From Candidatus Methylomirabilota bacterium (lineage in GTDB: Bacteria; Methylomirabilota; Methylomirabilia; Rokubacteriales; CSP1-6), in the NCBI GenBank assembly GCA_035936835.1, contig DASYVT010000205.1, positions 1-54,501 of the forward strand: a stretch of 54,501 nucleotides of DNA. Direction: 5' to 3'. Positions 17,621-26,495 of the stretch are shown in pieces. The notes under the pieces are model-generated. The model searched no databases. It saw only the letters and a list, made by a program, of their open reading frames with translations, and was not told where the DNA came from. Positions within the stretch are counted from its first letter, which is position 1, and each line of letters opens with the position of its first letter. A program made the translations under genes and the position numbers.

Positions 17621-18796
17621 ATGCCAGCCGAGCGCATTGCCATCGTGGCCGCCGGTGTGGTCACGCCCATCGGACAGGACCTCGACACCTTCTGGTCGGG
17701 GCTGCTCACGGGCGCCGACGGTACCTCGGCCGTGGAGCGTTTTCCGGTGGGGGATCTGCGCGTGGGGCGCGGCGGCGAGATCAAGAAGCTCACGCGCGCG
17801 GTGGACTGGCGGCGCGTCCCCGACTGCCGCGCGACACGGCTGCTCGTCTCGGCCGCCGACGACCTCTGCGTCCAAGCCGGCGAGCGGCCGCTGGACGTCG
17901 AACCCGAGCGCCTCGCGGTCGTCGTGGGCACGGCGCTCGGCGGGGTGGAAGAGGGCGAGCGCGCCCTGTGCGGCGGTGGGGCGAGGCGTCTCCGCGCCGC
18001 GCTCTATGACGCGCCGGCCCACCGGCTCGCGCGCTGGTTGGGCGCCCGTGGTCCCGCTGTCACGGTCTCGACGGCCTGCGCCTCGGGCGCCACCGCGCTC
18101 GGAGTCGGGGCCGACATGCTCCGCCGCGGCGAGGCCGACGCCGTCGTCGCCGGCGGCTACGACATCCTCTGCCGCTTCGTCATGCGCGGTTTCGACGGCC
18201 TCCGCTCGCTCACGCGCGAGCGCGTGCGGCCCTTCGACCGGCGCCGGAGCGGGCTCCTCCTGGGCGAGGCCGCGGGGCTGCTCCTGCTTCGGCGGGAGCG
18301 GGAGGCCGGCGCCCGGCGGCTCGGCACGCTCCTCGGCTACGGCAGCGCCAGCGACGCCGCCCACATCGCGGCGCCCGACCCGGAGGGCCGCGGCATCGAG
18401 CGCGCCATGCGTAGGGCGCTGGCGGACGCCGGGGTCGGCCCTGACGCTATCGACTTCGTCAGCGCCCACGGCACGGCGACGCCGCTGAACGACCCCATCG
18501 AGGCGGCCGCGCTCCGGCGCGTGCTCGGCCCTCGCGGAGGTACTGTGCCCGTCAATTCGATCAAGGGCGCGCTCGGCCACACCATGGGCGCCGCGGCCGC
18601 GCTCGAAGCCATCGTCTGCCTCCTCGCCGGGCGCTACGGCCAGGTGCCGGCCACGCTCGGCCTCGAGGAACGCGACCCGGCCTGCGACCTCGACTGCGTC
18701 CAGGGCTCGCCGCGCGCCGTACGGCCGCGCGTGAGCTTGTCCACGTCGCTCGGCTTCGGCGGCTGCAACGCGGCCCTCGTGATCGAGAGCGCCTGA
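17621..18796 (+). CDS. Beta-ketoacyl-ACP synthase, FabF/KAS II type (complete catalytic triad)
   Basis: 391 aa from ATG 17621. The decarboxylating condensing-enzyme triad is complete: C153 (STACASGAT), H283 (SAHGTATPLND) and H320 (KGALGHTMGAA). The C-terminal SLGFGGCNAALV loop is conserved. It should condense an acyl thioester with malonyl-ACP. It is the first of four thiolase-fold genes with the ACP in the same run, joined by 1-4 bp overlaps, which argues for one transcript and a type II PKS/FAS-like pathway rather than housekeeping fatty-acid synthesis. Confidence 0.92.
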   Translation: MPAERIAIVAAGVVTPIGQDLDTFWSGLLTGADGTSAVERFPVGDLRVGRGGEIKKLTRAVDWRRVPDCRATRLLVSAADDLCVQAGERPLDVEPERLAVVVGTALGGVEEGERALCGGGARRLRAALYDAPAHRLARWLGARGPAVTVSTACASGATALGVGADMLRRGEADAVVAGGYDILCRFVMRGFDGLRSLTRERVRPFDRRRSGLLLGEAAGLLLLRREREAGARRLGTLLGYGSASDAAHIAAPDPEGRGIERAMRRALADAGVGPDAIDFVSAHGTATPLNDPIEAAALRRVLGPRGGTVPVNSIKGALGHTMGAAAALEAIVCLLAGRYGQVPATLGLEERDPACDLDCVQGSPRAVRPRVSLSTSLGFGGCNAALVIESA

Positions 18797-19632
18797 TGCG
18801 CGCTCCGGCGATCCGGGCCGTGGGGCTCCTGTCGGGCTGGGGACCTGGCGCGGCGGCCGTGCCAGCGGATGCCGCAGCGGCCGCCGCGGGACGCGCCGTC
18901 CTGAAGCTCGAGCCGCCCGCCTTCACCCACGAGCGCTTCCGCCGCTCGCGGCGCGAATGTCTGCTGGGGGTTGCGGCCGTGGGCGCCATGCTGGAAGATG
19001 CCGGGGTAGGGGCCGAGGCCATCGCGGGAGAGCGGACCGCGTTTCTCTTCGCCACCGCTGCCGCGTACGCGGCCTCCAACCGCCAGTTCATCGAGGCGCG
19101 GATCGGCGGCATGTACTTCCCCTACACGGCGGCCGCCGCGGTGCCGGCCGAGGTCGCCATTGAGTTCGGGCTCACCGGCCCGTACGAGATCCTGATCGGC
19201 GGGCCCACGGCGACGATGCGGGCCGTCGCGCGCGGGGCGGCGCTCCTGGAATCGGGAGCCTGCGACCGCGCGCTTGTCCTGGCTGTCGAGATCTTCGAGG
19301 AGTGTGCGGATCTCTTCGCGCGAGCGCGGGGGCGCCTCGCGCGTCCGCTGGTGGAGGCGGCCGGCTGCCTCTGGCTCGAGCCGGGCGAGGGAACGCTCAG
19401 CTTTGAGCAGAAGCGTGGCGGGCGGCGGGAGACGGGAGGCGCGCGGCAGCGCCTCGGAGAGATGCTGGCCTGCGAGCCCGTGGCGGCCCTGGCCCTCGCG
19501 CGCGACGGCGGCGCCACGGGACCGCTGCGCGTACAGGGCGCATGGAGAGGCGAGACGGTGCGGCTCGCGTGGAGCCAGAGTCCATACCGGATGCGCGGGG
19601 CGGAGCGGCCCCGGCGGAGGCGGATCGCATGA
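18796..19632 (+). CDS. Truncated ketosynthase-fold protein lacking the active-site cysteine
   Basis: 278 aa, start overlapping the previous stop (TGATG). It looks like the N-terminal thiolase half of a ketosynthase: FLFATAAAYAASNRQFIEAR, a core helix region with GLTGPYEILIGGPTATM, and GACDRALVLAVEIFEE. An ungapped comparison with the neighbouring ketosynthases puts P137 where the nucleophilic Cys should be, and the C-terminal domain with both histidines is absent. It is likely non-catalytic, perhaps a structural partner or priming-specificity subunit. It might also be a decaying gene, but the intact frame and overlaps argue for function. Confidence 0.7.
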   Translation: MRAPAIRAVGLLSGWGPGAAAVPADAAAAAAGRAVLKLEPPAFTHERFRRSRRECLLGVAAVGAMLEDAGVGAEAIAGERTAFLFATAAAYAASNRQFIEARIGGMYFPYTAAAAVPAEVAIEFGLTGPYEILIGGPTATMRAVARGAALLESGACDRALVLAVEIFEECADLFARARGRLARPLVEAAGCLWLEPGEGTLSFEQKRGGRRETGGARQRLGEMLACEPVAALALARDGGATGPLRVQGAWRGETVRLAWSQSPYRMRGAERPRRRRIA

Positions 19633-19898
19633 TGCAGAAGGAGATCCTGGACGAGCTCAAAACGCTGATCGTCGAGCGTCTGAAGTTCGATCCGCGCCGC
19701 GCGGCCGAGATGACGCTCGAGACCACACTGCCCAAGGGCGTCGAGGGCTCGCTCGGCCTCGACTCGCTGGACTTCATCGAGCTCTCCGTCGCCATGGAAG
19801 AGCGCTTCGGCATCGTCATCGACGAGGCCGAAAATCTGGCCGACGATTTTCTCTCCCTCGAGACCCTCTCCCGCTTCATCCTCTCGAAGGTGAAATGA
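19629..19898 (+). CDS. Acyl carrier protein
   Basis: 89 aa. ATG 19629 overlaps the previous stop, and a second ATG follows at 19632. The phosphopantetheine site is S46 in GLDSLDF, followed by an acidic helix (IELSVAMEERFGIVI) typical of ACPs. It would carry the growing acyl chain for the surrounding ketosynthases. Its stop overlaps the next ketosynthase start. A dedicated ACP inside the cluster supports a specialised pathway. Confidence 0.93.
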   Translation: MMQKEILDELKTLIVERLKFDPRRAAEMTLETTLPKGVEGSLGLDSLDFIELSVAMEERFGIVIDEAENLADDFLSLETLSRFILSKVK

Positions 19899-21082
19899 CG
19901 CGTGTCGTCGTCAGCGGCCTGGGCGTCGTCAGCCCCTACGGCGCCGGCGTCAAGACGTTCTGGGCCGGCCTGGCCTCGGGCGAGTGCGCCATCCGGCCGC
20001 TGACCGTCATCGACACGGCGGGCTTCCGGTCGCGCATCGCGGCGGAGGTGCCCGCCGAGGTCGTCGGTGCCCTCGGCGCTTCTCGTCGACGCTCCCGCGC
20101 AGACCGCCTGGCCCTCGCCGCGGCCCGCGAGGCGCTGGCCGACGCCGACCTCGCGACGCGCGACCGGACGGACATGGCGCTTTTCGTCGGGGCCGTGGGC
20201 GGCGGGATGCTCGAGGGCGAGGGTTGGTACTGTGAAGAGGCGCTTCGCCTGCGGCCCTCGCCAAGGATCAGGGCGCTCCGCTCCATCCTGCCGGCGAGCC
20301 ACGCGGAGATGCTCGGCTGGCGGCTGGGGCTCGGCGGGCCCAGGGAGACCGTGATCATGGCCTGCGCCTCCGGCGCGGCCTCCATAGCCTTCGGCGCCGA
20401 CCTCATCCGCTCCGGCGCGACCCCGCTGGCGCTCGCGGGGGGCGTGGATGCCATCACGCGCATCTGCTTCATGGGCTTCAATGCGCTCAAGCTGCTCGAC
20501 CCCGAGCCGTGCCGGCCCTTCGACCGCGGGCGGCGCGGCATGTCCATCGGCGAAGCGGCCGCGTTTGTCGTGCTCGAAGACTCCGAGCACTGCCGCCGGC
20601 GCGGCGGGCGCACGTTCGGCGAGCTGCTGGGCGCCGGCGTCACGACGGACGCCCACCACGTCACGGCGCCGCACCCGGAGGGCGAGGGGATGATCCGAGC
20701 CATGCGTGAGGCCCTCGCCGCGGCAGGGCGCGAGCCGGGCGACATCGGCTACGTCAACGCGCACGGCACGGGGACGCCGCAGAACGACCGTGTCGAGGCC
20801 CTGGCCATGACGCGCGTCTTCGGGGAGGGCCGCGTGCTGGTGAGCTCGACCAAGTCGCTCGTCGGCCACACCATGGCGGCGGCGGGCAGCGTGGAGGCGG
20901 TGGCGACCCTCCTCGCGCTGCAGCACGGGCTGATTCCGCCGACCGCCAACCTGATCGATCCGGACCCGGACGTGCCCTTCGACTGCGTCGCTCAGACGGC
21001 GCGCCCCGCCGAGGTGCGCGCCGCGCTGTCCAACTCCTTCGGCTTCGGCGGCCACAACGTGAGCCTGATCTTCGGCCGATGA
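19895..21082 (+). CDS. Beta-ketoacyl-ACP synthase (second complete ketosynthase)
   Basis: 395 aa from ATG 19895, overlapping the ACP stop. The triad is C157 (IMACASGAAS), H290 (NAHGTGTPQND) and H325 (KSLVGHTMAAA). The C-terminal NSFGFGGHNVSLIFG is standard for FabF-type enzymes. Its stop overlaps the start of the non-catalytic ketosynthase, the KS-alpha/KS-beta arrangement of type II polyketide synthases, so these two may form the elongating heterodimer. Confidence 0.93.
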   Translation: MTRVVVSGLGVVSPYGAGVKTFWAGLASGECAIRPLTVIDTAGFRSRIAAEVPAEVVGALGASRRRSRADRLALAAAREALADADLATRDRTDMALFVGAVGGGMLEGEGWYCEEALRLRPSPRIRALRSILPASHAEMLGWRLGLGGPRETVIMACASGAASIAFGADLIRSGATPLALAGGVDAITRICFMGFNALKLLDPEPCRPFDRGRRGMSIGEAAAFVVLEDSEHCRRRGGRTFGELLGAGVTTDAHHVTAPHPEGEGMIRAMREALAAAGREPGDIGYVNAHGTGTPQNDRVEALAMTRVFGEGRVLVSSTKSLVGHTMAAAGSVEAVATLLALQHGLIPPTANLIDPDPDVPFDCVAQTARPAEVRAALSNSFGFGGHNVSLIFGR

Positions 21083-22209
21083 TGTCCGGGCGCCGGGTCG
21101 TGATCACGGGGATGGGCTCGGTCAGCGCGGCCGGAGCCGGCGGCACGGCGGTTGTGGCCGAGGCGCTCGAGCGGCGGCCGTGCACCATCGCGCCGCTCCA
21201 AGCCTTCGACGTCGACGGGTGCACCAGCCGCCTGGCGGCGGAGGTCGACGAGGCGCGCTTCATGGCGCTGCTCGATCCCGACAGCGTCCGCAGGCTCTCG
21301 CGGATCTGCCGCATGACCCTGGCCGCCTGCCGCCTGGCGGTCGACGAGGCCGGGCTCGAAGGCGGCGCGAGGCTCGGGCTCGTCGTCGGCAGCGAATTCG
21401 GCGACTTCCGCTCAGGCGCGGAGTTCTTCGACGGCTTCCTCCGCCGCGGGCCGGCGGGGCTCTCGCCGATGGTGTTCCCGAGCACGGTGATGAACAGCAT
21501 GGCCGCCGTGGTGGCCATCGCCATCGACGCCAAGGCGTCCTCCGTGACGCTCAACCAGGCGACGGTGGCCGGCGACCTGGCCGTGGCGCGGGCGGCCGCG
21601 CTCATCGCCGCCGGGCGGGCGGAGGCCGTGGTCGCCGGCGGCGTGGACGAGCTTTTCAGCAACGTCTACCTGAGCCTGGCCCGACTGGGCGCGCTCTCCC
21701 CGATGGGCGGCGACGCTCCCGAAGGCTGCCGCCCCTACGCGCCCGATCACAACGGGCCCGTGCTGGGCGAGGGCGCCACCTTCCTGGTCCTCGAGGAGAG
21801 GGAGGCGGCGCGGGCCCGCGGCGCCGCCATCCATGCCGAGGTCCTCGGTGCCGCCTGGGGCGCCATCCCGGTGGCTCCGCACACGGCCCCTGCCGGCCGG
21901 CGCGACAAGCGCGCCATCGCGCGTCGGGCGCTCGGCCAGGCGGGCGTCGAGGCCGGGTCTCTGGCGCGCTGCTACGGCTCGGGCAACGGCGACCCGGCGC
22001 TCGATGATTGGGAGCAGCGGCTGCTCGCGGCCGACGGCGTGCGGGATCCGGAGTCGCTGGCGCCGCTCTTCGGTCAGCATGGGGGTCTCGGCGTCCTCCG
22101 TGTCGCCGCTGCAGCGCTCGACGCGCGGGCGGGTCGCGCGCCCGCGCTGGTGCACGGGATCGCCCGCGGCGGCTGCCGCACGGCCCTCGTCATCGGGCAA
22201 GCGGCATGA
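21079..22209 (+). CDS. Ketosynthase-like protein without catalytic residues (chain-length-factor-like)
   Basis: 376 aa. ATG 21079 overlaps the stop of the active ketosynthase. The fold is that of FabF (VVITGMGSVSAAG start, VVAGGVDELFSN), but the segment VTLNQATVAGD has Thr162 at the cysteine position in an ungapped alignment, with a Gln two residues earlier. The first catalytic His motif is replaced by YGSGNGDP, and the second region reads FGQHGGLGV. This is the pattern expected of a KS-beta/chain-length factor, which pairs with an active KS and sets chain length. It is not a canonical KS-beta, which has Gln exactly at the Cys position. Confidence 0.8.
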   Translation: MMSGRRVVITGMGSVSAAGAGGTAVVAEALERRPCTIAPLQAFDVDGCTSRLAAEVDEARFMALLDPDSVRRLSRICRMTLAACRLAVDEAGLEGGARLGLVVGSEFGDFRSGAEFFDGFLRRGPAGLSPMVFPSTVMNSMAAVVAIAIDAKASSVTLNQATVAGDLAVARAAALIAAGRAEAVVAGGVDELFSNVYLSLARLGALSPMGGDAPEGCRPYAPDHNGPVLGEGATFLVLEEREAARARGAAIHAEVLGAAWGAIPVAPHTAPAGRRDKRAIARRALGQAGVEAGSLARCYGSGNGDPALDDWEQRLLAADGVRDPESLAPLFGQHGGLGVLRVAAAALDARAGRAPALVHGIARGGCRTALVIGQAA

Positions 22210-24536
22210 GCGACCACGTCGCCGTCATCCCGGTCTTCAACGAGGCCCCGACGATCGGCGCTCTCGTGGCGCGCGCGGCGCGTCATGGCCCCGTTCTTGT
22301 GGTGGACGACGGCTCGTCGGACGGCAGCGCCGATGCCGCCGCGGCCGCCGGCGCCGCCGTGCTCCGCCTCGCCAGCCGCCGCGGCAAAGGCGGGGCGCTG
22401 CGCGCGGGCTTCGCCGAGGCGCTCTCCCGCGGCGCCGAGCGCGTGCTGACACTCGACGGAGACGGGCAGCACGATCCCGATGACATTCCGCAGCTGCTCG
22501 CGGCGTCCGCCGCCCTGCCGGGAACGCTCGTCATCGGCAGCCGGCTCGCCGATGGCGGCGCCTCCATGGAGCCCGCCCGCCTGAACGCGCAGCGCATCAG
22601 CGGTTTCTTCATCAACTGGCTGACCGGGCAGGCCGTCGCCGACACGCAGTCAGGGTTCCGCGTGTACCAGCGGAAGCTGCTCGAGGCGGTGACGCCGCGG
22701 CGCGGCGGCTTTGTGCTCGAGAGCGAGATGCTCTTGCGGGCCGCCGCGGCGGGCTTCGCCATCCGCGAGGTCCCGGTGACGCCGGGGCTCGGGGCGGGAC
22801 GGCCGAGCCACTTCCGGCCGCTCCGCGACGGCACCGCCGTGGCGACGTATCTCATAGCCTGCGGCATCCGACGCTGGGTGCGGGATGCGGGGCTCGTCGC
22901 GGCGGTGCTCCTGAGGCCGTTCACCCCCGCGCGCTTCAAGCAGCGTCACCTCGAGATGCACCGCTTCGCGACGCCGTACCGCTACAACTACGGGGCCTAT
23001 GCGATGGCGATGGGTGCTTTCATCCTCGACCGCATCGCCCAAAGCTGGCGGGGTTGGTGGTGGGACCCGCGGGCTCGCGTCATGCGCCGCGCGGCCCTGG
23101 CAACCGCGGCGCTGCCCGTGCTGGCGGCGGCAGCGGCGACGCAGGGGGCGCTCAGGCTCAGACGGCGCTCGGGCCTTGACCTCGTTTCGCCCCTCGTGCG
23201 GCGGATATTCTCACAGGAACGGCTGGCCGCATTCCTGCCGAGCGCCGCATGGCCTGAGTCACCGCCGGCGGACTATGATGTCCTCGTCGTGGGCGGCGGG
23301 CCGGCCGGTTCGACAGCCGCGACCTTCCTCGCCCGCGGGGGCCTGCGCGTGGCGATCGCGGAGCGCGAGGCCTTCCCGCGCTTTCACGTCGGCGAATCGC
23401 TCCTGCCGGCCATGATGCCGCTGCTCGACCGGCTCGGCGTCCGCGAGCGGATCGAGCGCCACGGCTTCCTCGTCAAGTACGGGGCGGCCTTCCACGACCA
23501 GGAGTCCGATCTCGAGTACCGCTTTTACTTCCGCGAGGGCCAGCCGTGGCCGAACTACAGCTACGAGGTCCCTCGGGCGGAGTTCGACCAGATCCTCTTC
23601 GAGCACGCCGCCAAGGAGCCGGGCGCGAGCGTGCTCCAGCCGGCTACGGTGGAGCGGGTCGAATTCGACGCGGACGGCGCGACCGTCGGGATCCGCGAGG
23701 GCGGCGAGTCGCGGACGCTTCGCGCGCGCTTCGTCGTGGACGCCAGCGGCCGGGACGGCTTCCTCGCCTCGCGCCGCGTGGGTCGGCGCGCTCCCATCCC
23801 GGGCCTCGGCAAGGTCGCCCTCTTCGCCCACTACGAGGGCGCGCCGCGCTGGCACGGGCGCGACGAGGGGTTGATCCGCCTCTACATCTTCGAGGACGGC
23901 TGGTTCTGGTGGATCCCGTTCGCGGGAGGCCTGACGAGCATCGGCTGCGTCCTCCACGCGAAGACGGCGCGGGGGCGGGAGGGCTCGCTCGAAGCGCTGT
24001 ACGAGGAGATGATCTTTCGCTGCCGCCGGGTCGCGGAGGGTCTCCGCGAGGCCCGCCGCGTCACACCCGTGCGGAGTGCGGCGAACTTCTCCTACCGGAC
24101 GCACCCGGTGGCAGGCGACCGCTTCCTCTGCGTCGGGGACACGCTGGCCTTCGTGGATCCCATTTTCTCCTCGGGCGTCTACATCGCCATGCAGACGGGC
24201 GAGATGGCGGCCGCAGAGATCCTCGCCGCCTTCGCCGAGGACCGCTTCGAGGCGCGGCGCTTCAACTCGTACCTGCGGCGCGTCCATCGCGGCCTGAGCC
24301 CGTTCGTCCGCTTCATCCGTCGCTACTACGAGCCCGCCTTCCTCGAGGTCTTTCTCCAGCCGCGAGACCGGCTGGGGATCCTCGACAGCGTCCTGGGCGT
24401 CCTGGCGGGCGGTGCCTTTCTGCGCATGCGGCTTCGCATGCGGGGCTCGCTCACCGTCTTCTTCGCGATCGTGCGCGTCAACCGCTGGCTGCGTCGCTGG
24501 CGCGGCCGGCCCGTGGAGTCGAGGCTCGGCTGGTGA
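22206..24536 (+). CDS. Fusion: family 2 glycosyltransferase + flavin-dependent halogenase-like oxidoreductase
   Basis: 776 aa, ATG overlapping the previous stop. Residues 1-230 are a DPM1-like GT2 domain: PVFNEAPTIG, VVDDGSSDGS (32-41), and the metal/sugar-nucleotide site DGDGQHD (84-90). About 231-350 is a basic, partly hydrophobic linker. Residues 355-776 are a flavoprotein: GGGPAGS (363-369), FPRFHVGESLLPA, a candidate catalytic lysine K424 in FLVKYGAAF, the halogenase signature WxWxIP as WFWWIP (566-571), and GDTLAFVDPIFSSG (644-657). These favour a flavin-dependent halogenase over a geranylgeranyl-reductase-like enzyme, though only biochemistry can settle halogenation. The absence of a stop or frameshift between the domains argues for a true fusion. 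Confidence 0.85.
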   Translation: MSDHVAVIPVFNEAPTIGALVARAARHGPVLVVDDGSSDGSADAAAAAGAAVLRLASRRGKGGALRAGFAEALSRGAERVLTLDGDGQHDPDDIPQLLAASAALPGTLVIGSRLADGGASMEPARLNAQRISGFFINWLTGQAVADTQSGFRVYQRKLLEAVTPRRGGFVLESEMLLRAAAAGFAIREVPVTPGLGAGRPSHFRPLRDGTAVATYLIACGIRRWVRDAGLVAAVLLRPFTPARFKQRHLEMHRFATPYRYNYGAYAMAMGAFILDRIAQSWRGWWWDPRARVMRRAALATAALPVLAAAAATQGALRLRRRSGLDLVSPLVRRIFSQERLAAFLPSAAWPESPPADYDVLVVGGGPAGSTAATFLARGGLRVAIAEREAFPRFHVGESLLPAMMPLLDRLGVRERIERHGFLVKYGAAFHDQESDLEYRFYFREGQPWPNYSYEVPRAEFDQILFEHAAKEPGASVLQPATVERVEFDADGATVGIREGGESRTLRARFVVDASGRDGFLASRRVGRRAPIPGLGKVALFAHYEGAPRWHGRDEGLIRLYIFEDGWFWWIPFAGGLTSIGCVLHAKTARGREGSLEALYEEMIFRCRRVAEGLREARRVTPVRSAANFSYRTHPVAGDRFLCVGDTLAFVDPIFSSGVYIAMQTGEMAAAEILAAFAEDRFEARRFNSYLRRVHRGLSPFVRFIRRYYEPAFLEVFLQPRDRLGILDSVLGVLAGGAFLRMRLRMRGSLTVFFAIVRVNRWLRRWRGRPVESRLGW

Positions 24537-25717
24537 GGCTTCCGGAGCTTTTGCCCCGGGGCTACTCCTTTACGGTCGTCGGCATCGCCGTTGGGGTGGC
24601 GGGGCTGGTGTCGCTGGGCGCCATGGCCGAGCGCATCACGCGCTTCATCGAGGGCGGCGACCGCTTCGTGCTGGGCCAGATCTCCGTCGCGGGCGAGGGG
24701 ATGGGCATGGGTACGGGCTTCACCGCCGGCGGGCTCCTCACCGCGGCCAAGATCCGCGAGATCGCCGCCGTGCCCGGAGTCTCCGGCGTCCAGGCGCAGG
24801 TGATGCTGCCGCTCAATACCAGCACGTCGCACTTTCTCACGCTGACCCAGGAGCTGATCATGGGCATGGACGTGAGCGTGCCCATCCCCAACCGCCACTA
24901 CCGCGAGCTGCCGGTCGCCGCGGGGCGGCCGCTCCGCCCGGCCGATCGGCGGGCCACGGTGCTGGGCGCGGACTTCGCCGCCTCGCGGCACCTCAGCGCC
25001 GGCGCCTCCGTGACGCTCGGCGGCCAGGACTTCGCCGTCGTCGGCATCCTCGAGAAGACCTTCACGGCCCCCGACCGCTTCGCGCTCGTCCCCATCGAGG
25101 ACGCTCGCGAGCTGTGGCTCCGGCGGGACCCGCTCCTCGTCCAGGTCTTCGGCGGAGGCTCCCTGCGCCGCGGAGACCTCAACACCGGTGCGGCCGTCGG
25201 CTGGAGCGACGGCCTAGACCCGGACGCTCTGGCCCGCCGCATCCAGGCGACGGTGGCCGGCCTCAACGTCACGATTCCCGGCGAGTTGAGCCGCCTCCTG
25301 CGACAGTCGACCGCTTTCTTCTCCGCGCTCCTGCTCGGGATCGGTGCCCTTGGGCTTCTCATCGGAGGCCTGTCGCTCGCCAACACGGTGACGGCGGCCG
25401 TCTTCGAGCGCATTCGAGACTTCGGCATCAAGCGCGCGCTGGGCGCCACGGATCTCGATCTTCTCGGCGAGGTGCTGGGCGAGGGAATCCGCGTGAGCCT
25501 CTGGGGCGGGGCGGCCGGCGTGCTGCTGGCGTGGAGCATCGGCACCGCGGTGGACGCGCGCGTGCTCCGCGACGGGCAGCAGCTCTTCCTCTTCTCGCCT
25601 CGGCTGCTCGCGTTCGCCATCGGCTTCTCGCTCGCGCTGGGGGCGCTGGCGGCCGGCTACGCGACGCTCCGGATCGCGCGGCTCTCACCCGCCGAAGCGA
25701 TCCGGCGCGGCAGTTGA
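24533..25717 (+). CDS. ABC transporter permease, FtsX/MacB family
   Basis: 394 aa from GTG 24533, which overlaps the fusion-protein stop (GTGA). Layout is that of MacB/LolC permeases: one N-terminal helix (FTVVGIAVGVAGLVSLG), a large extracytoplasmic domain, and three C-terminal helices (around 265-290, 325-345 and 365-385) containing the FERIRDFGIKRALGA coupling segment and ending LSPAEAIRRG. Such permeases work as mechanotransmitters for lipoprotein, peptide or lipid-like substrates. Genetic coupling to the ketosynthase block suggests it handles the block's product. Confidence 0.9.
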   Translation: MRLPELLPRGYSFTVVGIAVGVAGLVSLGAMAERITRFIEGGDRFVLGQISVAGEGMGMGTGFTAGGLLTAAKIREIAAVPGVSGVQAQVMLPLNTSTSHFLTLTQELIMGMDVSVPIPNRHYRELPVAAGRPLRPADRRATVLGADFAASRHLSAGASVTLGGQDFAVVGILEKTFTAPDRFALVPIEDARELWLRRDPLLVQVFGGGSLRRGDLNTGAAVGWSDGLDPDALARRIQATVAGLNVTIPGELSRLLRQSTAFFSALLLGIGALGLLIGGLSLANTVTAAVFERIRDFGIKRALGATDLDLLGEVLGEGIRVSLWGGAAGVLLAWSIGTAVDARVLRDGQQLFLFSPRLLAFAIGFSLALGALAAGYATLRIARLSPAEAIRRGS

Positions 25718-25796
25718 TGTTCGAGCCGAGACATGGCCGAGCTGCCGCAGGCACGAGCATGGCGAGGCGAGGGCTGAGTAGAATGCGAGGGCTGAA

Positions 25797-26495
25797 TTGA
25801 TCCCCTTGCTCAGGGCGACGGGGCTCTCCAAGACCTACGCCGGCCCGGGCGGCGCTCCCGTGCCGGTGCTCCACGACATCGATTTCGAGGTCAGGAGGGC
25901 CGAGTTCGTGGCGGTGACAGGTTCGTCGGGGTCGGGCAAATCCACCCTGCTGAATCTCCTGGGGCTGCTCGAGCCGGCGTCCGCGGGCGAGGTCTGGCTT
26001 GGCGAGGAGCGCGTGAGCCACCTCGGCCGCCGCGCGCAAGCGCGGGTGCGCGGCGCCTCCATCGGCTATGTGTTCCAGTCCTTCATGCTGCTCTCCGGGC
26101 TGACCGCGCTCGACAACGTGATGCTCGCCGCGCGCTACGTCGGCCGGGACCGCGCCGTGGCGCGGCGCGAGGCGCTGGACCTTCTCGAGCGGATGGGCGT
26201 CGCGCACCGCAAGGACCACTACCCGGCCCAGCTCTCGGGCGGGGAGCAGCAGCGCGTCGCCTACTGCCGCGCGATCCTCAATCGTCCGCCGCTGGTGCTG
26301 GCCGACGAGCCGACCGGCAATCTCGACGACGAGCACGCGCGGGTGATCCTGGCCGAGCTTCGCGCCTCAACGGCGGAGCGCGGCACGGCCGTGGTACTCG
26401 TCACCCACCGTCCCGAGACGCAGGCCGGTGCCGATCGCGTGCTGCGGCTCCGCGACGGCCGCCTCGCGCCGGGGCCCGCCGCGCCCGCAGCGTGA
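25797..26495 (+). CDS. ABC transporter ATPase, LolD/MacB family
   Basis: 232 aa with a TTG start at 25797; an in-frame TAG at 25779 limits the start and GAGGG lies 6-7 nt upstream. Walker A is GSSGSGKST (42-50), Q-loop in YVFQSFMLL, signature LSGGEQQR (146-153), Walker B LVLADE (166-171), with EPTGNLD and a VTHR switch histidine. It pairs with the FtsX-type permease just upstream. TAGAAT at 25779-25784 and a repeated 11-mer (GCGAGGGCTGA at 25767 and 25785) in the 79-bp gap could give it a separate promoter. Confidence 0.92.
   Translation: MIPLLRATGLSKTYAGPGGAPVPVLHDIDFEVRRAEFVAVTGSSGSGKSTLLNLLGLLEPASAGEVWLGEERVSHLGRRAQARVRGASIGYVFQSFMLLSGLTALDNVMLAARYVGRDRAVARREALDLLERMGVAHRKDHYPAQLSGGEQQRVAYCRAILNRPPLVLADEPTGNLDDEHARVILAELRASTAERGTAVVLVTHRPETQAGADRVLRLRDGRLAPGPAAPAA

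Noticed and set aside
21550-21575. Calling the 21079 protein a canonical KS-beta with Gln at the active site
   Set aside because: The Gln (160) is two residues off in an ungapped alignment; Thr162 occupies the Cys position. I therefore call it only chain-length-factor-like.
22206-22900. Assigning the GT2 half of the fusion as HpnI
   Set aside because: HpnI has a different length and membrane segments and is not fused to a flavoprotein. The motifs here are closer to polyprenyl-phosphate sugar synthases.
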